From: JACVRW01 sp963765135
GTDB taxonomy: Bacteria > Actinomycetota > Thermoleophilia > Solirubrobacterales > Thermoleophilaceae
Assembly (NCBI GenBank): GCA_963765135.1
Contig: CAVXUX010000002.1
Location: 124,001-188,000 of the forward strand
DNA: 64,000 nucleotides
Direction: 5' to 3'
Shown: one piece after another, positions 8,955 through 16,952 of the stretch
Layout: every line of letters starts with the position of its first letter
Position numbering within the stretch: the first letter of the stretch is position 1
Notes under the pieces: model-generated
The model's input: only the letters and a program-made list of their open reading frames with translations
What the model was told of the DNA's origin: nothing
Database searches by the model: none
Translations under genes and position numbers: made by a program

Positions 8955-10144
8955 GCCACCGCGTCCGCCCCATGGGGGACCTGGTCGGGGGGAGTCTTCA
9001 GGGAATGGGCGAGGATCTCGATCGAGAGGACGCCGCAGACCTCGCCGCGCTCGTCCACGACCGGGCCATACTGCGCCTCCTCGGCGAGCAGGTCCGAGAG
9101 GGCGTCGCGCAGGATGTCGTCCAGCTCGAGGACCGTCTCGGCCTTGGAGGTCAGCTCGGCCACGACGCGCTCGCCCTGCAGCCCGCGCTCGGACAGCCAC
9201 CCGAGCGGCCGCCCGTCGTCGTCGATGAGCAGCGGGTAGGGCACCTCGCTGTCGGCGGTCTTGGCGCGCGCCTCGGCCACGCTCTCGCCTACGCGCACGA
9301 GCGGCGCCTTCCAGAGGTCCACGTCGCGCACGCGCTGGAGCGCAAGCCGCTTGAGCGCGCGATCAGCGCCCACGAAGTCCGCTACGAAGCTGTTGGCGGG
9401 GTTCATCAGCAGCTCCGCGGGCGGCGCGTACTGGGCGAGCTTGCCGCCGCGCTGCATGATCGCGATGCGATCGCCCATCTTGATCGCCTCGTCGATGTCG
9501 TGGGTGACGAACACGATCGTCTTGCGGATCTCGCGCTGGAGGCGCAGGAACTCGTTCTGGAGCCGCTCGCGGTTGATCGGGTCGATCGCCCCGAAGGGCT
9601 CGTCCATCAGCATCAGCGGCGGGTCCGTCGCCAGCGCCCTCGCCACGCCGACGCGCTGGCGCTGCCCGCCCGAGAGCTGCGCGGGGAAGCGGTCACGGGT
9701 CTCGTGGGGATCGAGGCTGACGAGCTCGAGCAGCTCGTCCACGCGCGCGGCAATCCGGTCCTTCGACCACCCGAGCAGGTGCGGCACCGTGGCGATGTTG
9801 CCCGCCACGCTCAGGTGCGGGAACAGGCCGATCTGCTGGATCGCGTAGCCGATCTCACGGCGCAGCTCGGCGGGCTTGCGCTCCTTGACGCTGCGGTCGT
9901 CGAGCAGGATGTCGCCGCCTGTGATGTCGATCATGCGGTTGACCATCCGCATCGCGGTGGTCTTGCCGCAGCCGGACGGGCCCACGAGCACGCAGATCTC
10001 CCCAGCGGGGACCTCGAGCGAGAGGGAGTCCACCGCCGGCTCCGTCTGGCCCGGGTACTGCTTTGTTGCTTGCCGAAACTCGAGGGTTGCGGCGGCGGGG
10101 CGCGACGACGGCCCCGGAGGCTGGGCGGAGTCAGAACTGTTCAC
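8951..10144 (-). CDS. Osmoprotectant ABC transporter ATP-binding protein with CBS domains
   Basis: The 397-residue ProV/OpuCA-type ATPase has Walker A GPSGCGKTT, Q-loop QQIGLFPHLSV, signature LSGGQRQRVGVARALA, Walker B LMLMDEPFGAID and switch VTHD. The C-terminal ~120 residues look like a pair of CBS domains (LLIDDDGRPLGWLSE, GPVVDERGEVCGVLS), which in relatives sense ionic strength or nucleotides and gate transport. It is the first gene of the four-gene operon on the minus strand, so osmotic control would be both transcriptional and through the CBS module (inference). Confidence 0.92.
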   Translation of the reverse strand: MNSSDSAQPPGPSSRPAAATLEFRQATKQYPGQTEPAVDSLSLEVPAGEICVLVGPSGCGKTTAMRMVNRMIDITGGDILLDDRSVKERKPAELRREIGYAIQQIGLFPHLSVAGNIATVPHLLGWSKDRIAARVDELLELVSLDPHETRDRFPAQLSGGQRQRVGVARALATDPPLMLMDEPFGAIDPINRERLQNEFLRLQREIRKTIVFVTHDIDEAIKMGDRIAIMQRGGKLAQYAPPAELLMNPANSFVADFVGADRALKRLALQRVRDVDLWKAPLVRVGESVAEARAKTADSEVPYPLLIDDDGRPLGWLSERGLQGERVVAELTSKAETVLELDDILRDALSDLLAEEAQYGPVVDERGEVCGVLSIEILAHSLKTPPDQVPHGADAVA

Positions 10145-10174
10145 GGGTGAGGCTTCCCGGAGGAAGCCCGCATG

Positions 10175-10555
10175 CTACCCGGGTGGCGGTGTCGCCTCGC
10201 GCCGAGTACGCCAAGCCTTAATGTCGGCGTTGGCCAGGCGCTCCAGCTCGCGGCGCAGGTCCTCGCGCAGCTCGTGCACTTCGATGTCGCCGACCTCGGG
10301 GTCGGCCTCGGCGGTCTCGACCAGCGCGGCGGCGAAGGTCTCGTTGGCCGCGAACAGCTCCGCCCTGGCCTGGGCGCGGTCGGGCGCGCCGCGCAGCGCA
10401 AAGGCCTGGTCCTTGAGGTCCTCGGCGAGCGGCTCGATGCGACGGCGATCGGCGTCGGGAAGGATCCGCCAGCGGGCGTAGAGGGAGCGCGCCACGCGGA
10501 TACCGACCGCGGTGGTGGCCGCGGCGCCGCCGATGACGAGCTTGGCCGAGGGCAT
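10175..10555 (-). CDS. Small conserved-type hypothetical protein with N-terminal membrane segment
   Basis: The 126-residue protein has a short hydrophobic stretch at the N-terminus (LVIGGAAATTAVGI) and a charged, helical remainder with many Glu/Arg heptad-like positions. No family recognised. The start at ATG 10555 leaves 50 nt to the divergent gene at 10606. It may be a membrane-tethered helical protein; function unknown. Confidence 0.6.
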   Translation of the reverse strand: MPSAKLVIGGAAATTAVGIRVARSLYARWRILPDADRRRIEPLAEDLKDQAFALRGAPDRAQARAELFAANETFAAALVETAEADPEVGDIEVHELREDLRRELERLANADIKAWRTRREATPPPG

Positions 10556-10605
10556 GCGGAAGCATCGTCGCGCCCGGGGTGGACGGAACGGCCTAGAGTC
10601 GGCGC

Positions 10606-11007
10606 GTGGAGGATCTCCCCACCTGGGCCCGCGACCTGCTCGCGCAGGCGCGAGTGGCGCGGCTGGCGCTGCTCGACGAGGAGGACCTGCCGCGCGTGCT
10701 GCCGGTGACGTTCGCGCTCTTCGAGGGCGCGGTCTGGAGCGCGATCGACCAGAAGCCCAAGCGCACCGCCGAGCCGGCGCGGGTGCGGCGGCTTCGCCGG
10801 CGGCCCGAGGCGGCGCTGCTGGTGGACCGCTACGACGACGACTGGTCGCGGCTGGCCTGGGTGGAGGTGCGCGGGCCGGTGTCGGTGGAGCCGCTCGGGC
10901 CGGCGCTCGACGCGCTGGTGGAGAAGTACCCGCAGTACGCCTCCGAGCGCCCGCCGGGGCCGCTGCTGCGGCTGGCGCCGCGGCGCTGCGCCTACTGGAA
11001 GGCCTAG
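10606..11007 (+). CDS. PPOX-class F420-dependent oxidoreductase-like protein (TIGR03668 type)
   Basis: The 133-residue split-barrel protein has N-terminal ARVARLALLDEEDLPRVLPV, LLVDRYDDDWSRLAWVEVRG in the middle and a terminal RCAYWKA, all typical of the small F420-binding PNPOx-like family. It would bind deazaflavin F420 (or FMN/haem in relatives) in the cytoplasm. The start is GTG 10606 with a TAGAGT hexamer 6 nt before it, suggesting leaderless expression. The next gene begins 10 nt after its stop, so the two may be cotranscribed. Confidence 0.82.
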   Translation: MEDLPTWARDLLAQARVARLALLDEEDLPRVLPVTFALFEGAVWSAIDQKPKRTAEPARVRRLRRRPEAALLVDRYDDDWSRLAWVEVRGPVSVEPLGPALDALVEKYPQYASERPPGPLLRLAPRRCAYWKA

Positions 11008-11017
11008 CCTTCGCGGC

Positions 11018-11998
11018 ATGCGCGCGATGCTCCTCGACGCCCCTCGCTCCGCGCTGCGGCTGGGCGAGCTGCCAGACCCGGCGCCCGGCGCTGGGGAGGT
11101 GCTGCTCGAGGTGGCCGCCTGCGGCGTGTGTCGCACCGATCTGCACATCGTCGACGGGGAGCTCGATCGCCCCAAGCTGCCGCTGGTGCTCGGCCACCAG
11201 ATCGTCGGGCGTGTGGTGGCGGGCGGGGAGCGCTTCGGCGCCGGCGAGCGGGTGGGCGTGCCCTGGCTTGGCTGGACCGACGGCGACTGCCGCTACTGCC
11301 GATCGGGGCGGGAGAACCTCTGCGACCACGCTCGCTTCACCGGCTATGACCGCGACGGCGGCTACGCCGAGTTGACGGTGGCCGACGAGCGCTTCTGCTT
11401 CCCGCTGCCGGACGGCTACCCCGATCTCCAGGCGGCGCCGCTCCTGTGCGCCGGCCTGATCGGCTACCGCGCGCTGCGCCTGGCCGGCGACGGCGAGCGG
11501 CTCGGCATCTACGGCTTCGGCGCCGCGGCGCACATCGTCTGCCAGGTCGCCCGGCACGAGGGCCGCCGCGTGTTCGCCTTCACGCGCGCGGACGACACCG
11601 ACTCCCAGGCCTTCGCGCTCGAGCTCGGCGCCGAGTGGGCCGGCGACGCGCTCGGACCGCCGCCCGAGGAGCTCGACGCCGCGCTCATCTTCGCGCCCGC
11701 CGGCGAGCTCGTCCCCGCCGCCCTGCGGGCGACCGCCAAGGGCGGGGTCGTGGTCTGCGGCGGCATCCACATGAGCGACATCCCGTCGTTCCCGTACGAG
11801 CTGCTCTGGGGCGAGCGCGTGCTGCGCTCGGTGGCCAACCTCACCCGCGCGGACGGCGAGCAGTTCCTCGAGCTGGCGCCGAAGGTGCCGGTGAGGACCC
11901 AGGTCGAGACCCACCCGCTCGAAAACGCCGGCGAGGCGCTGGAGCGAGTGCGCGCGGGGGCGCTGCGCGGGGCTGCCGTGGTCGTGCCAGAAGCGTGA
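11018..11998 (+). CDS. Zinc-dependent alcohol dehydrogenase (AdhA-like MDR)
   Basis: The 326-residue medium-chain dehydrogenase has catalytic zinc ligands in ACGVCRTDLH and LGHQIVG and a nucleotide-binding stretch (LGIYGFGAAAHI). The structural-zinc lobe reads TDGDCRYCRSGRENLC, so only three of the usual four cysteines are present and Asp stands where the first is expected. It would oxidise an alcohol or reduce an aldehyde with NAD(P). It follows the PPOX gene closely, and a TAGCCT hexamer 7 nt upstream could also give a separate start. Confidence 0.87.
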   Translation: MRAMLLDAPRSALRLGELPDPAPGAGEVLLEVAACGVCRTDLHIVDGELDRPKLPLVLGHQIVGRVVAGGERFGAGERVGVPWLGWTDGDCRYCRSGRENLCDHARFTGYDRDGGYAELTVADERFCFPLPDGYPDLQAAPLLCAGLIGYRALRLAGDGERLGIYGFGAAAHIVCQVARHEGRRVFAFTRADDTDSQAFALELGAEWAGDALGPPPEELDAALIFAPAGELVPAALRATAKGGVVVCGGIHMSDIPSFPYELLWGERVLRSVANLTRADGEQFLELAPKVPVRTQVETHPLENAGEALERVRAGALRGAAVVVPEA

Positions 11999-12031
11999 TG
12001 CAACTCACACAACGGGCTGCCAGGGCGCGGG

Positions 12032-12238
12032 ATGCTGCGGAACATGGAAATCGTGATCTTCTGCTTTGTCATGCTGGCCGGCGTGGTGTACGGCTACTTC
12101 ACCGTCGGCGGCAGCGGGATCGCGGAGACTCCCTACGGCAAGGTCTACGGCGGCGCCCCCGGCGCACGCGGGCCGAGCAGCGCCTCAGGTCGCGACGAGC
12201 GCGTCTCGATCAGCGACTGGACCCGCGGCACCCGCTAG
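12032..12238 (+). CDS. Small single-pass membrane protein
   Basis: The 68-residue product (64 if ATG 12044 is used) has one strong transmembrane helix (MEIVIFCFVMLAGVVYGYF) followed by a Gly/Ser-rich hydrophilic tail ending WTRGTR. No family is recognised. It fills the gap between two real genes and the hydrophobic pattern is convincing, but short GC-rich ORFs are a hazard. The tail would face one side of the membrane as an unstructured segment. Confidence 0.5.
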   Translation: MLRNMEIVIFCFVMLAGVVYGYFTVGGSGIAETPYGKVYGGAPGARGPSSASGRDERVSISDWTRGTR

Positions 12239-12250
12239 GCGAGCAACCCG

Positions 12251-13063
12251 CTAGGCCACGCGGCGCAGCTTGCGAACTCGCTGCGCCTTCTGCGCCTTCG
12301 CTGGCCGGCGGCGCGCCTCGGAGCGGTTGAAGCGCTCGAGCGACTTGGCCACGGCCCGCCAGGCGGCCGGGCTGAACGCCATGCCGCAATGGCTGGCGCC
12401 GATCTCCACCTGCTCGTCGGCGACCGGGTCGAGGCAGGCGTGCCAGTCGACGATGCCGTCGCTGCGCGAGTAGACGGCCACGAACCCGACGTCGGGCGCC
12501 AGCGGGGCCGAGAGGTCTCCCCAGAACGAGGAGCAGCACTCGCCGTCCAGGCACGAGCGCTTGAACAGCCCCGGCGCGCCCAGCGAGCCGAGCCGGCTGA
12601 CGGCCTCCACCTGAAGCCGCACGAGCGGGTGCACGGCGAGCGGGTCCACGTGCGGCGACCCGAGCGTGACGAGGCCGCAGACCAGGTCAGGCCGCCTCAC
12701 CGCGAGCACCTTGGCCATGCTGCCGCCGCGGCTCTGCCCGATAACGACCGCGCGCTGGCCCTGTTCGGCCACCAGGCGCTCGAGCCGCTGCTCGAGGCGC
12801 TCGTGCCCGGCGCCGGCACAGCCGACGTTCGCCCGCATCCCGGCCCGCGACGAGCGGTAGCCGGCGCGGCGCAGCCAGTTGCCCATCGGCGCCAGCGAGC
12901 CGTCGCCGGCCATGAAGCCGGGGATCAGCAGCGCGGGGCGACCGCGGCCGTCGCGCAGACCCTCGCCGCGGAGGATCGGATCCCGGATAAGCGCTGCCGC
13001 TTCGAGCCCCACACGGGCTTCCCGCCACAACGGCGGACGCGAGCTGACCGAGAGAGCCTTCAT
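12251..13063 (-). CDS. Alpha/beta-hydrolase, lipase-like
   Basis: The ~270-residue protein has an oxyanion region (ALLIPGFMAGDGSL), the nucleophile elbow VIGQSRGGSMAKV, an acid candidate in YSRSDGIVDW and the catalytic His in GASHCGMAF. The architecture resembles triacylglycerol lipase/PGAP1-like hydrolases acting on lipid esters. There is no clear signal peptide, so it is probably cytoplasmic. The C-terminus is very basic (RRRPAKAQKAQRVRKLRRVA), which might bind membranes or nucleic acid. ATG 13063 is preferred over GTG 13072. Confidence 0.78.
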   Translation of the reverse strand: MKALSVSSRPPLWREARVGLEAAALIRDPILRGEGLRDGRGRPALLIPGFMAGDGSLAPMGNWLRRAGYRSSRAGMRANVGCAGAGHERLEQRLERLVAEQGQRAVVIGQSRGGSMAKVLAVRRPDLVCGLVTLGSPHVDPLAVHPLVRLQVEAVSRLGSLGAPGLFKRSCLDGECCSSFWGDLSAPLAPDVGFVAVYSRSDGIVDWHACLDPVADEQVEIGASHCGMAFSPAAWRAVAKSLERFNRSEARRRPAKAQKAQRVRKLRRVA

Positions 13064-13109
13064 CGCGAGCACCCCAACCTAGTACCACGAGCGGCTAGAT
13101 TTCGCCCGC

Positions 13110-14051
13110 GTGCGTGCCGTGACGATCCAGGACGGCGAGCTCGTGGTCGAGGAGCGCCCCGACCCCGAGCCCGCCCGCGGCGAGGTGCTGGTGCGGGTGA
13201 AGGCCGCCGGCCTGAACGGCGCCGACATGCTCCAGGTGCGCGGCGCGTATCCCGCTCCGCCCGGGTCGCCGGCCGACATCCCGGGGATGGAGCTCGCCGG
13301 TGAGGTGGCGGCCGTCGGCCCGGACGCCGAGCGCTTCGCGGTGGGCGACCGGGTGATGGCGGTGATCGGCGGGGGCGGTCAGGCGGAGCTGGCCGTCGTC
13401 CATGAGCGAGCCGCCATGCCGGTACCGGATGGGCTCGACTGGCCGCAGGCCGGCGGGCTCCCGGAGGTCTTCACGACCGCCCACGATGCCCTCTGCTCGC
13501 AGGCCGAGCTGCGCCCCGGCGAGCGCCTGCTGGTGCACGGAGCGGCGGGCGGGGTGGGAACCGCGGCGGTGCAGCTCGGCCGCGCCACGGGCGCGCTCGT
13601 GACGGCCACGGTGCGGCGCGAGGAGCTGCGGCCACAGGTCGAGCAGCTCGGCGCCCGTGTGATCGCCCCGGAGGGCTTCGCCGAGCACGGCCCCTTCGAC
13701 GTGGTGCTGGAGCTGGTGGGGGCCTCGAACCTGGCCGACAACCTCAAGGCGCTCGCCACCAACGGTCGGATCACGGTGATCGGCATCGCCGGGACCGGGC
13801 CGGTGGCCGAGATCAACCTGCTGGCGGTGATGGGCAAGCGGGCCCGCATCCACGGGTCGACCCTGCGGGCCCGCCCGCTGGAGGAGAAGGCGATCGCGAT
13901 GCGCCTCGTCGAGAAGGAGGTGCTGCCGCACTTCGAGACCGGTGCGCTGACCGTGCCGGTCGCGGCGACGTTCGGGCTCGACGACGTCGAAGCGGCCTAC
14001 GAGCGCTTCCAGGCCGGCGGCAAGCTCGGCAAGATCGTCCTACTTCCCTAG
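13110..14051 (+). CDS. NADPH:quinone oxidoreductase-like zinc-free MDR
   Basis: The 313-residue protein has the QOR features AAGLNGADMLQVRGAYP, IPGMELAGEVAAVG and the NADP-binding LLVHGAAGGVGTAAVQL, and lacks zinc-lobe cysteines. It probably reduces quinones or alpha,beta-unsaturated carbonyls. It starts at GTG 13110, 8 nt after a TAGATT hexamer, so it is likely leaderless. Its end overlaps the convergent TetR gene by 12 nt. Confidence 0.87.
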   Translation: MRAVTIQDGELVVEERPDPEPARGEVLVRVKAAGLNGADMLQVRGAYPAPPGSPADIPGMELAGEVAAVGPDAERFAVGDRVMAVIGGGGQAELAVVHERAAMPVPDGLDWPQAGGLPEVFTTAHDALCSQAELRPGERLLVHGAAGGVGTAAVQLGRATGALVTATVRREELRPQVEQLGARVIAPEGFAEHGPFDVVLELVGASNLADNLKALATNGRITVIGIAGTGPVAEINLLAVMGKRARIHGSTLRARPLEEKAIAMRLVEKEVLPHFETGALTVPVAATFGLDDVEAAYERFQAGGKLGKIVLLP

Positions 14052-14654
14052 GCCCTCGACCAGCGCCAGCAGCGGCGCCTCCACCTCGTCCCGGGCGGCC
14101 GCGGGATCCTCGGCGTTGGCGATCACCATCGCGGCCTCGGCCATCGCGCCCATCAGCAGGTGGGCGAGCGGGCGCACGGGGCGCTGCGCGAGCACGCCGC
14201 GGTCCATGGCGTTCTGAAGGCCGAAGCCGATCAGGCCGAGGCCGTAGCGGGCGTCGATCTCGCGCCACTCCGCCCAGCCGAGCACGGCCGGGGCGTCGAG
14301 CAGGGCGATGCGCCTGATCGCCGGATCGGTGCACGAGTCGAGGAAGGCGCGCACGCCCGTGACGATCAGCTCCCAGGGGTCCTCGATCCCGCCGATGCGG
14401 TCGCCGATGTCGGCCACGAGCGCCTGCTCGAGCTGCTCGTGGACGGCCCGGAACAGGTCGCGCTTGTCGGCGAAGTGGTGGTAGAGCGCGCCACGGGTGA
14501 CCCCGGCACGGGCGACGATCTCCTCGGTGCCGACGCCGGCGTAGCCACGCTCGGCGAACAGGTCGCGGCCGACGCGCAAGAGCGTGTCGCGGGTGGCATC
14601 GCCGCGCGCTGGACGGGCCGGCGCAGGCGCGCGGCTTCGCTTCCCCCGGGACAT
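14040..14654 (-). CDS. TetR family transcriptional regulator
   Basis: The 204-residue repressor has the N-terminal HTH RDLFAERGYAGVGTEEI...AGVTRGALYHHFADKRDLF (residues ~30-75) and a divergent ligand domain. Its start codon (14652-14654) lies inside the first of two palindromic operators shared with the divergent hydrolase gene. This strongly suggests autorepression and repression of the hydrolase. The inducer is probably a hydrophobic compound handled by the hydrolase (inference). Confidence 0.9.
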   Translation of the reverse strand: MSRGKRSRAPAPARPARGDATRDTLLRVGRDLFAERGYAGVGTEEIVARAGVTRGALYHHFADKRDLFRAVHEQLEQALVADIGDRIGGIEDPWELIVTGVRAFLDSCTDPAIRRIALLDAPAVLGWAEWREIDARYGLGLIGFGLQNAMDRGVLAQRPVRPLAHLLMGAMAEAAMVIANAEDPAAARDEVEAPLLALVEGLGK

Positions 14655-14688
14655 ACAGCCTGTATGCTACCCGCATACAACCTGTATG
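14652..14688. promoter_or_regulatory. Double palindromic operator for the adjacent TetR regulator
   Basis: Two 15-bp dyads: CATACAG-C-CTGTATG at 14652-14666 (perfect) and CATACAA-C-CTGTATG at 14674-14688 (one mismatch). Their centres are 22 bp apart, about two helical turns, so two dimers would bind the same face. They fill the space between the divergent TetR and hydrolase starts. Confidence 0.8.
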
Positions 14689-14700
14689 GAAGGAGCCCGC

Positions 14701-15588
14701 GTGACCTCGGCAGACTGGCGCTCGCCCGACCTCGGCCCCGCCCAGACGCTCGACCTCGGCGGCGGCCGGGCCATCCGCGCCCACGTGACCGGCGAGGGCC
14801 CGCCGATCGTCTTCGTGCACGGCGCGCTCGTCAACGCGAACCTGTGGCGCAAGGTGGTCCCCCGGCTCGACGGCTTCAAGCGCGTGACGCTCGACCTGCC
14901 GCTCGGCTCCCACCTCGAGCCGATGCCGCGCGACGCGGACCTGCGGCCACCGGCGCTGGCCGACATGATCGCCGACTCGCTGGCCGCGCTCGAGCTCACC
15001 GACGTGACGCTGGTGGGCAACGACACCGGCGGCGGGCTCAGCCAGATCGTGGCCACCCGCCGGCCCGAGCGCATCGGCGCCCTGGTGCTGACCTCCTGCG
15101 ACGCCTTCGACAGCTTCCCGCCCCGCTTCTTCCGCATCGTGCTGGCACCCGCGCGCGTCCCCGGGATGATCCCGATCGCCTTCGGCGCCCTGCGGCTGCG
15201 CCCGCTGCGGCGGCTGCCGATCGCGTACGGGTGGCTCACGACCGGGCCGATCGACCGCGACGCCGAGGACTCCTACGTCCTGCCGGTGCTCACCCGCGGC
15301 GGAATCCGCCGCGACGTGCGCAAGCTGCTCAGCGGCCTCGATCCGACCTACACGCTCGACGCCGCGGCGAAGCTGGCCAGCTGGGACCGGCCAGCGCTGA
15401 TCGCCTGGTCGGAGAAGGACCGCTTCTTCCCGACCGAGCACGCCGAGCGCCTCGCCAAGGTGATCCCGAACGCGCGCCTGGAGTGGATCGAGGGCGCGCG
15501 GACGTTCTCGATGGAGGACGAGCCGGAGCGCGTGGCGGCCGTGATCGGGTCGTTCATGCGGGAGCGGGTTGGGGCCCCGGCCGCGTAG
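14701..15588 (+). CDS. Alpha/beta-hydrolase, haloalkane dehalogenase/epoxide hydrolase-like
   Basis: The 295-residue protein has IVFVHGALVNANLWRKV (oxyanion loop) and a nucleophile elbow LVGNDTGGGL, where an Asp nucleophile replaces Ser, as in haloalkane dehalogenases and epoxide hydrolases. The later SEKDRFFP and the C-terminal region near GARTFSMEDEP would hold the acid and base positions. His is not obvious in the last motif (ARTFSME where AxHF is typical), so the catalytic base may be altered. The start is set at GTG 14701 by GGAAGGAG 6 nt upstream, in preference to ATG 14686, which lies in the operator. Confidence 0.83.
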   Translation: MTSADWRSPDLGPAQTLDLGGGRAIRAHVTGEGPPIVFVHGALVNANLWRKVVPRLDGFKRVTLDLPLGSHLEPMPRDADLRPPALADMIADSLAALELTDVTLVGNDTGGGLSQIVATRRPERIGALVLTSCDAFDSFPPRFFRIVLAPARVPGMIPIAFGALRLRPLRRLPIAYGWLTTGPIDRDAEDSYVLPVLTRGGIRRDVRKLLSGLDPTYTLDAAAKLASWDRPALIAWSEKDRFFPTEHAERLAKVIPNARLEWIEGARTFSMEDEPERVAAVIGSFMRERVGAPAA

Positions 15589-15697
15589 AACGGCAGCAAC
15601 CAGGGCGGCCCGTATCGAGTGTGGGCACTGGTTCCGGTAAATATCACCGGAAGTAGGGCCCACACTCGTTTCGGGCCGCCCTTTATTGCTGCAGTTC
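15589..15697. repeat. Nested palindromic repeat element A
   Basis: Arms at 15589-15626 and 15659-15697 pair almost completely. Each begins AAC(G/T)GCAGCAA and shares GGGCGGCCCG and CGAGTGTGGGC, with a single indel. A smaller hairpin sits inside (TTCCGGT 15632-15638, ACCGGAA 15646-15652). It begins on the base after the hydrolase stop codon and lies between convergent genes, where it may act as a terminator. Its outermost ~20 bp match those of the element at 28788-28908, while its core is unrelated. Confidence 0.8.
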
Positions 15698-15718
15698 GCC
15701 CGGGCCGCGGGCGCGCGT

Positions 15719-16882
15719 CTAGCCGAGCCGCTCCACCAGCATCGCCTGCCCCTGCCCGCCGGCCACGCACATGGTCTCCAGGCCGATCGTCTTGTCGTCG
15801 GTCTCCAGGCCGTTGATCAGCGTGGTCATGATGCGGGCGCCCGTCATCCCGAAGGGGTGGCCCAGGGCGATCGCCCCGCCGTGCGGGTTCATCTTCTCCA
15901 GCGGGATGTCGCACTCGTCCATGATCGGGATCACCTGGGCGGCGAACGCCTCGTTCAGCTCCACCGTGTCCACGTCGCCGATCGTCATGCCGGCGCGGTC
16001 GAGCACCTTGCGGATCGCTCCGATCGGTGCCACGCCCATGTACTCCGGCTCGATCGCGGCCGTGGCCGAGGTGATGATCCGGGCGCGCGGGGTCAGCCCC
16101 AGCTCGGCGGCCTTGTCGGCCGACATGACCAGCACGGCGGCCGCGCCGTCGTTCAGCGGACACGAGTTGCCGGCCGTCACCTTGCCGCCCTCGCGGAAGG
16201 CGGGATCGAGCTGCGAGAGCTTCTCGAGCGTCGAGCTCGCCCGCGGGCCGTCGTCCTTGGCGATCGTGGTGCCGTCGGGCAGCGTGATCGGCACGATCTC
16301 GCGGTCGAAGTAGCCGTTCTCCTGCGACTGCACCGCCAGCTCCTGCGAGCGCTGGGCGTACTTGTCCATGTCCGCGCGGCTGACCTCGTAGCGATCGGCC
16401 ACGTTCTCGGCCGTCATGCCCATCGAGATGTAAGCGTCGGGCTGCCCGTTGCGGCCCTGCAGCTGCTCGTTCTGGTCCTGCGGGCGCGCGCCCTCGACCG
16501 CCTCGTTGTAGCGCGACACCCATTCCACGCCGGCGGCGATGTAGGCGTCGCCCTGGCCGGCTTGGACAGCGTTGGCGGCCTGGCGGATCGTCTCGAGGCT
16601 GGAGGCGCAGTAGCGCGACACGGTCGCGCCGTTCACGCCCAGCGGCAGCTGCTTGGACAGCAGCACCATGATGCGCGCGATGTTGAAGCCCTGCAGGCCC
16701 TGCGGAAGGCCGACGCCGCAGTAGACCTCTTCGATCAGCTCGGGATCGACCTGCGGGTTGCGCTCGAGCAGGGCGTCCAGCACGAGGGCGCCCATCTCGT
16801 CCGGGCGCAGCTGGGCGAGGGAGCCCTTGAAGGCACGGCCGATGGGCGTGCGAACGGCGTCGACGATGACTGCTTCAGGCAT
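15719..16882 (-). CDS. Thiolase (acetyl-CoA acyltransferase)
   Basis: The 387-residue protein is of standard thiolase length. The nucleophile Cys is in SRYCASSLETIRQAANAV (about residue 90), the catalytic His in NPHGGAIALGHPFGMTGAR and the second Cys in TMCVAGGQGQAMLVERL. It would cleave 3-ketoacyl-CoA in beta-oxidation or form acetoacetyl-CoA. No hydratase/dehydrogenase partner is adjacent, but other acyl-CoA enzymes lie at 54-57 kb. Active site complete. Confidence 0.94.
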   Translation of the reverse strand: MPEAVIVDAVRTPIGRAFKGSLAQLRPDEMGALVLDALLERNPQVDPELIEEVYCGVGLPQGLQGFNIARIMVLLSKQLPLGVNGATVSRYCASSLETIRQAANAVQAGQGDAYIAAGVEWVSRYNEAVEGARPQDQNEQLQGRNGQPDAYISMGMTAENVADRYEVSRADMDKYAQRSQELAVQSQENGYFDREIVPITLPDGTTIAKDDGPRASSTLEKLSQLDPAFREGGKVTAGNSCPLNDGAAAVLVMSADKAAELGLTPRARIITSATAAIEPEYMGVAPIGAIRKVLDRAGMTIGDVDTVELNEAFAAQVIPIMDECDIPLEKMNPHGGAIALGHPFGMTGARIMTTLINGLETDDKTIGLETMCVAGGQGQAMLVERLG

Positions 16883-16952
16883 TGAGGAATCGAACTCCTG
16901 GTTTGCTGGCGAGGGATACGTCGCGAGGGGGTATCAGGAAGGCTACTCATCC

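Noticed and set aside
15589..15697. Integron attC-like site (imperfect palindrome with AAC...GTT ends)
   Set aside because: The ends do not match the RYYYAAC/GTTRRRY core consensus. There is no integrase or cassette array, and the stems are far more perfect than attC sites.
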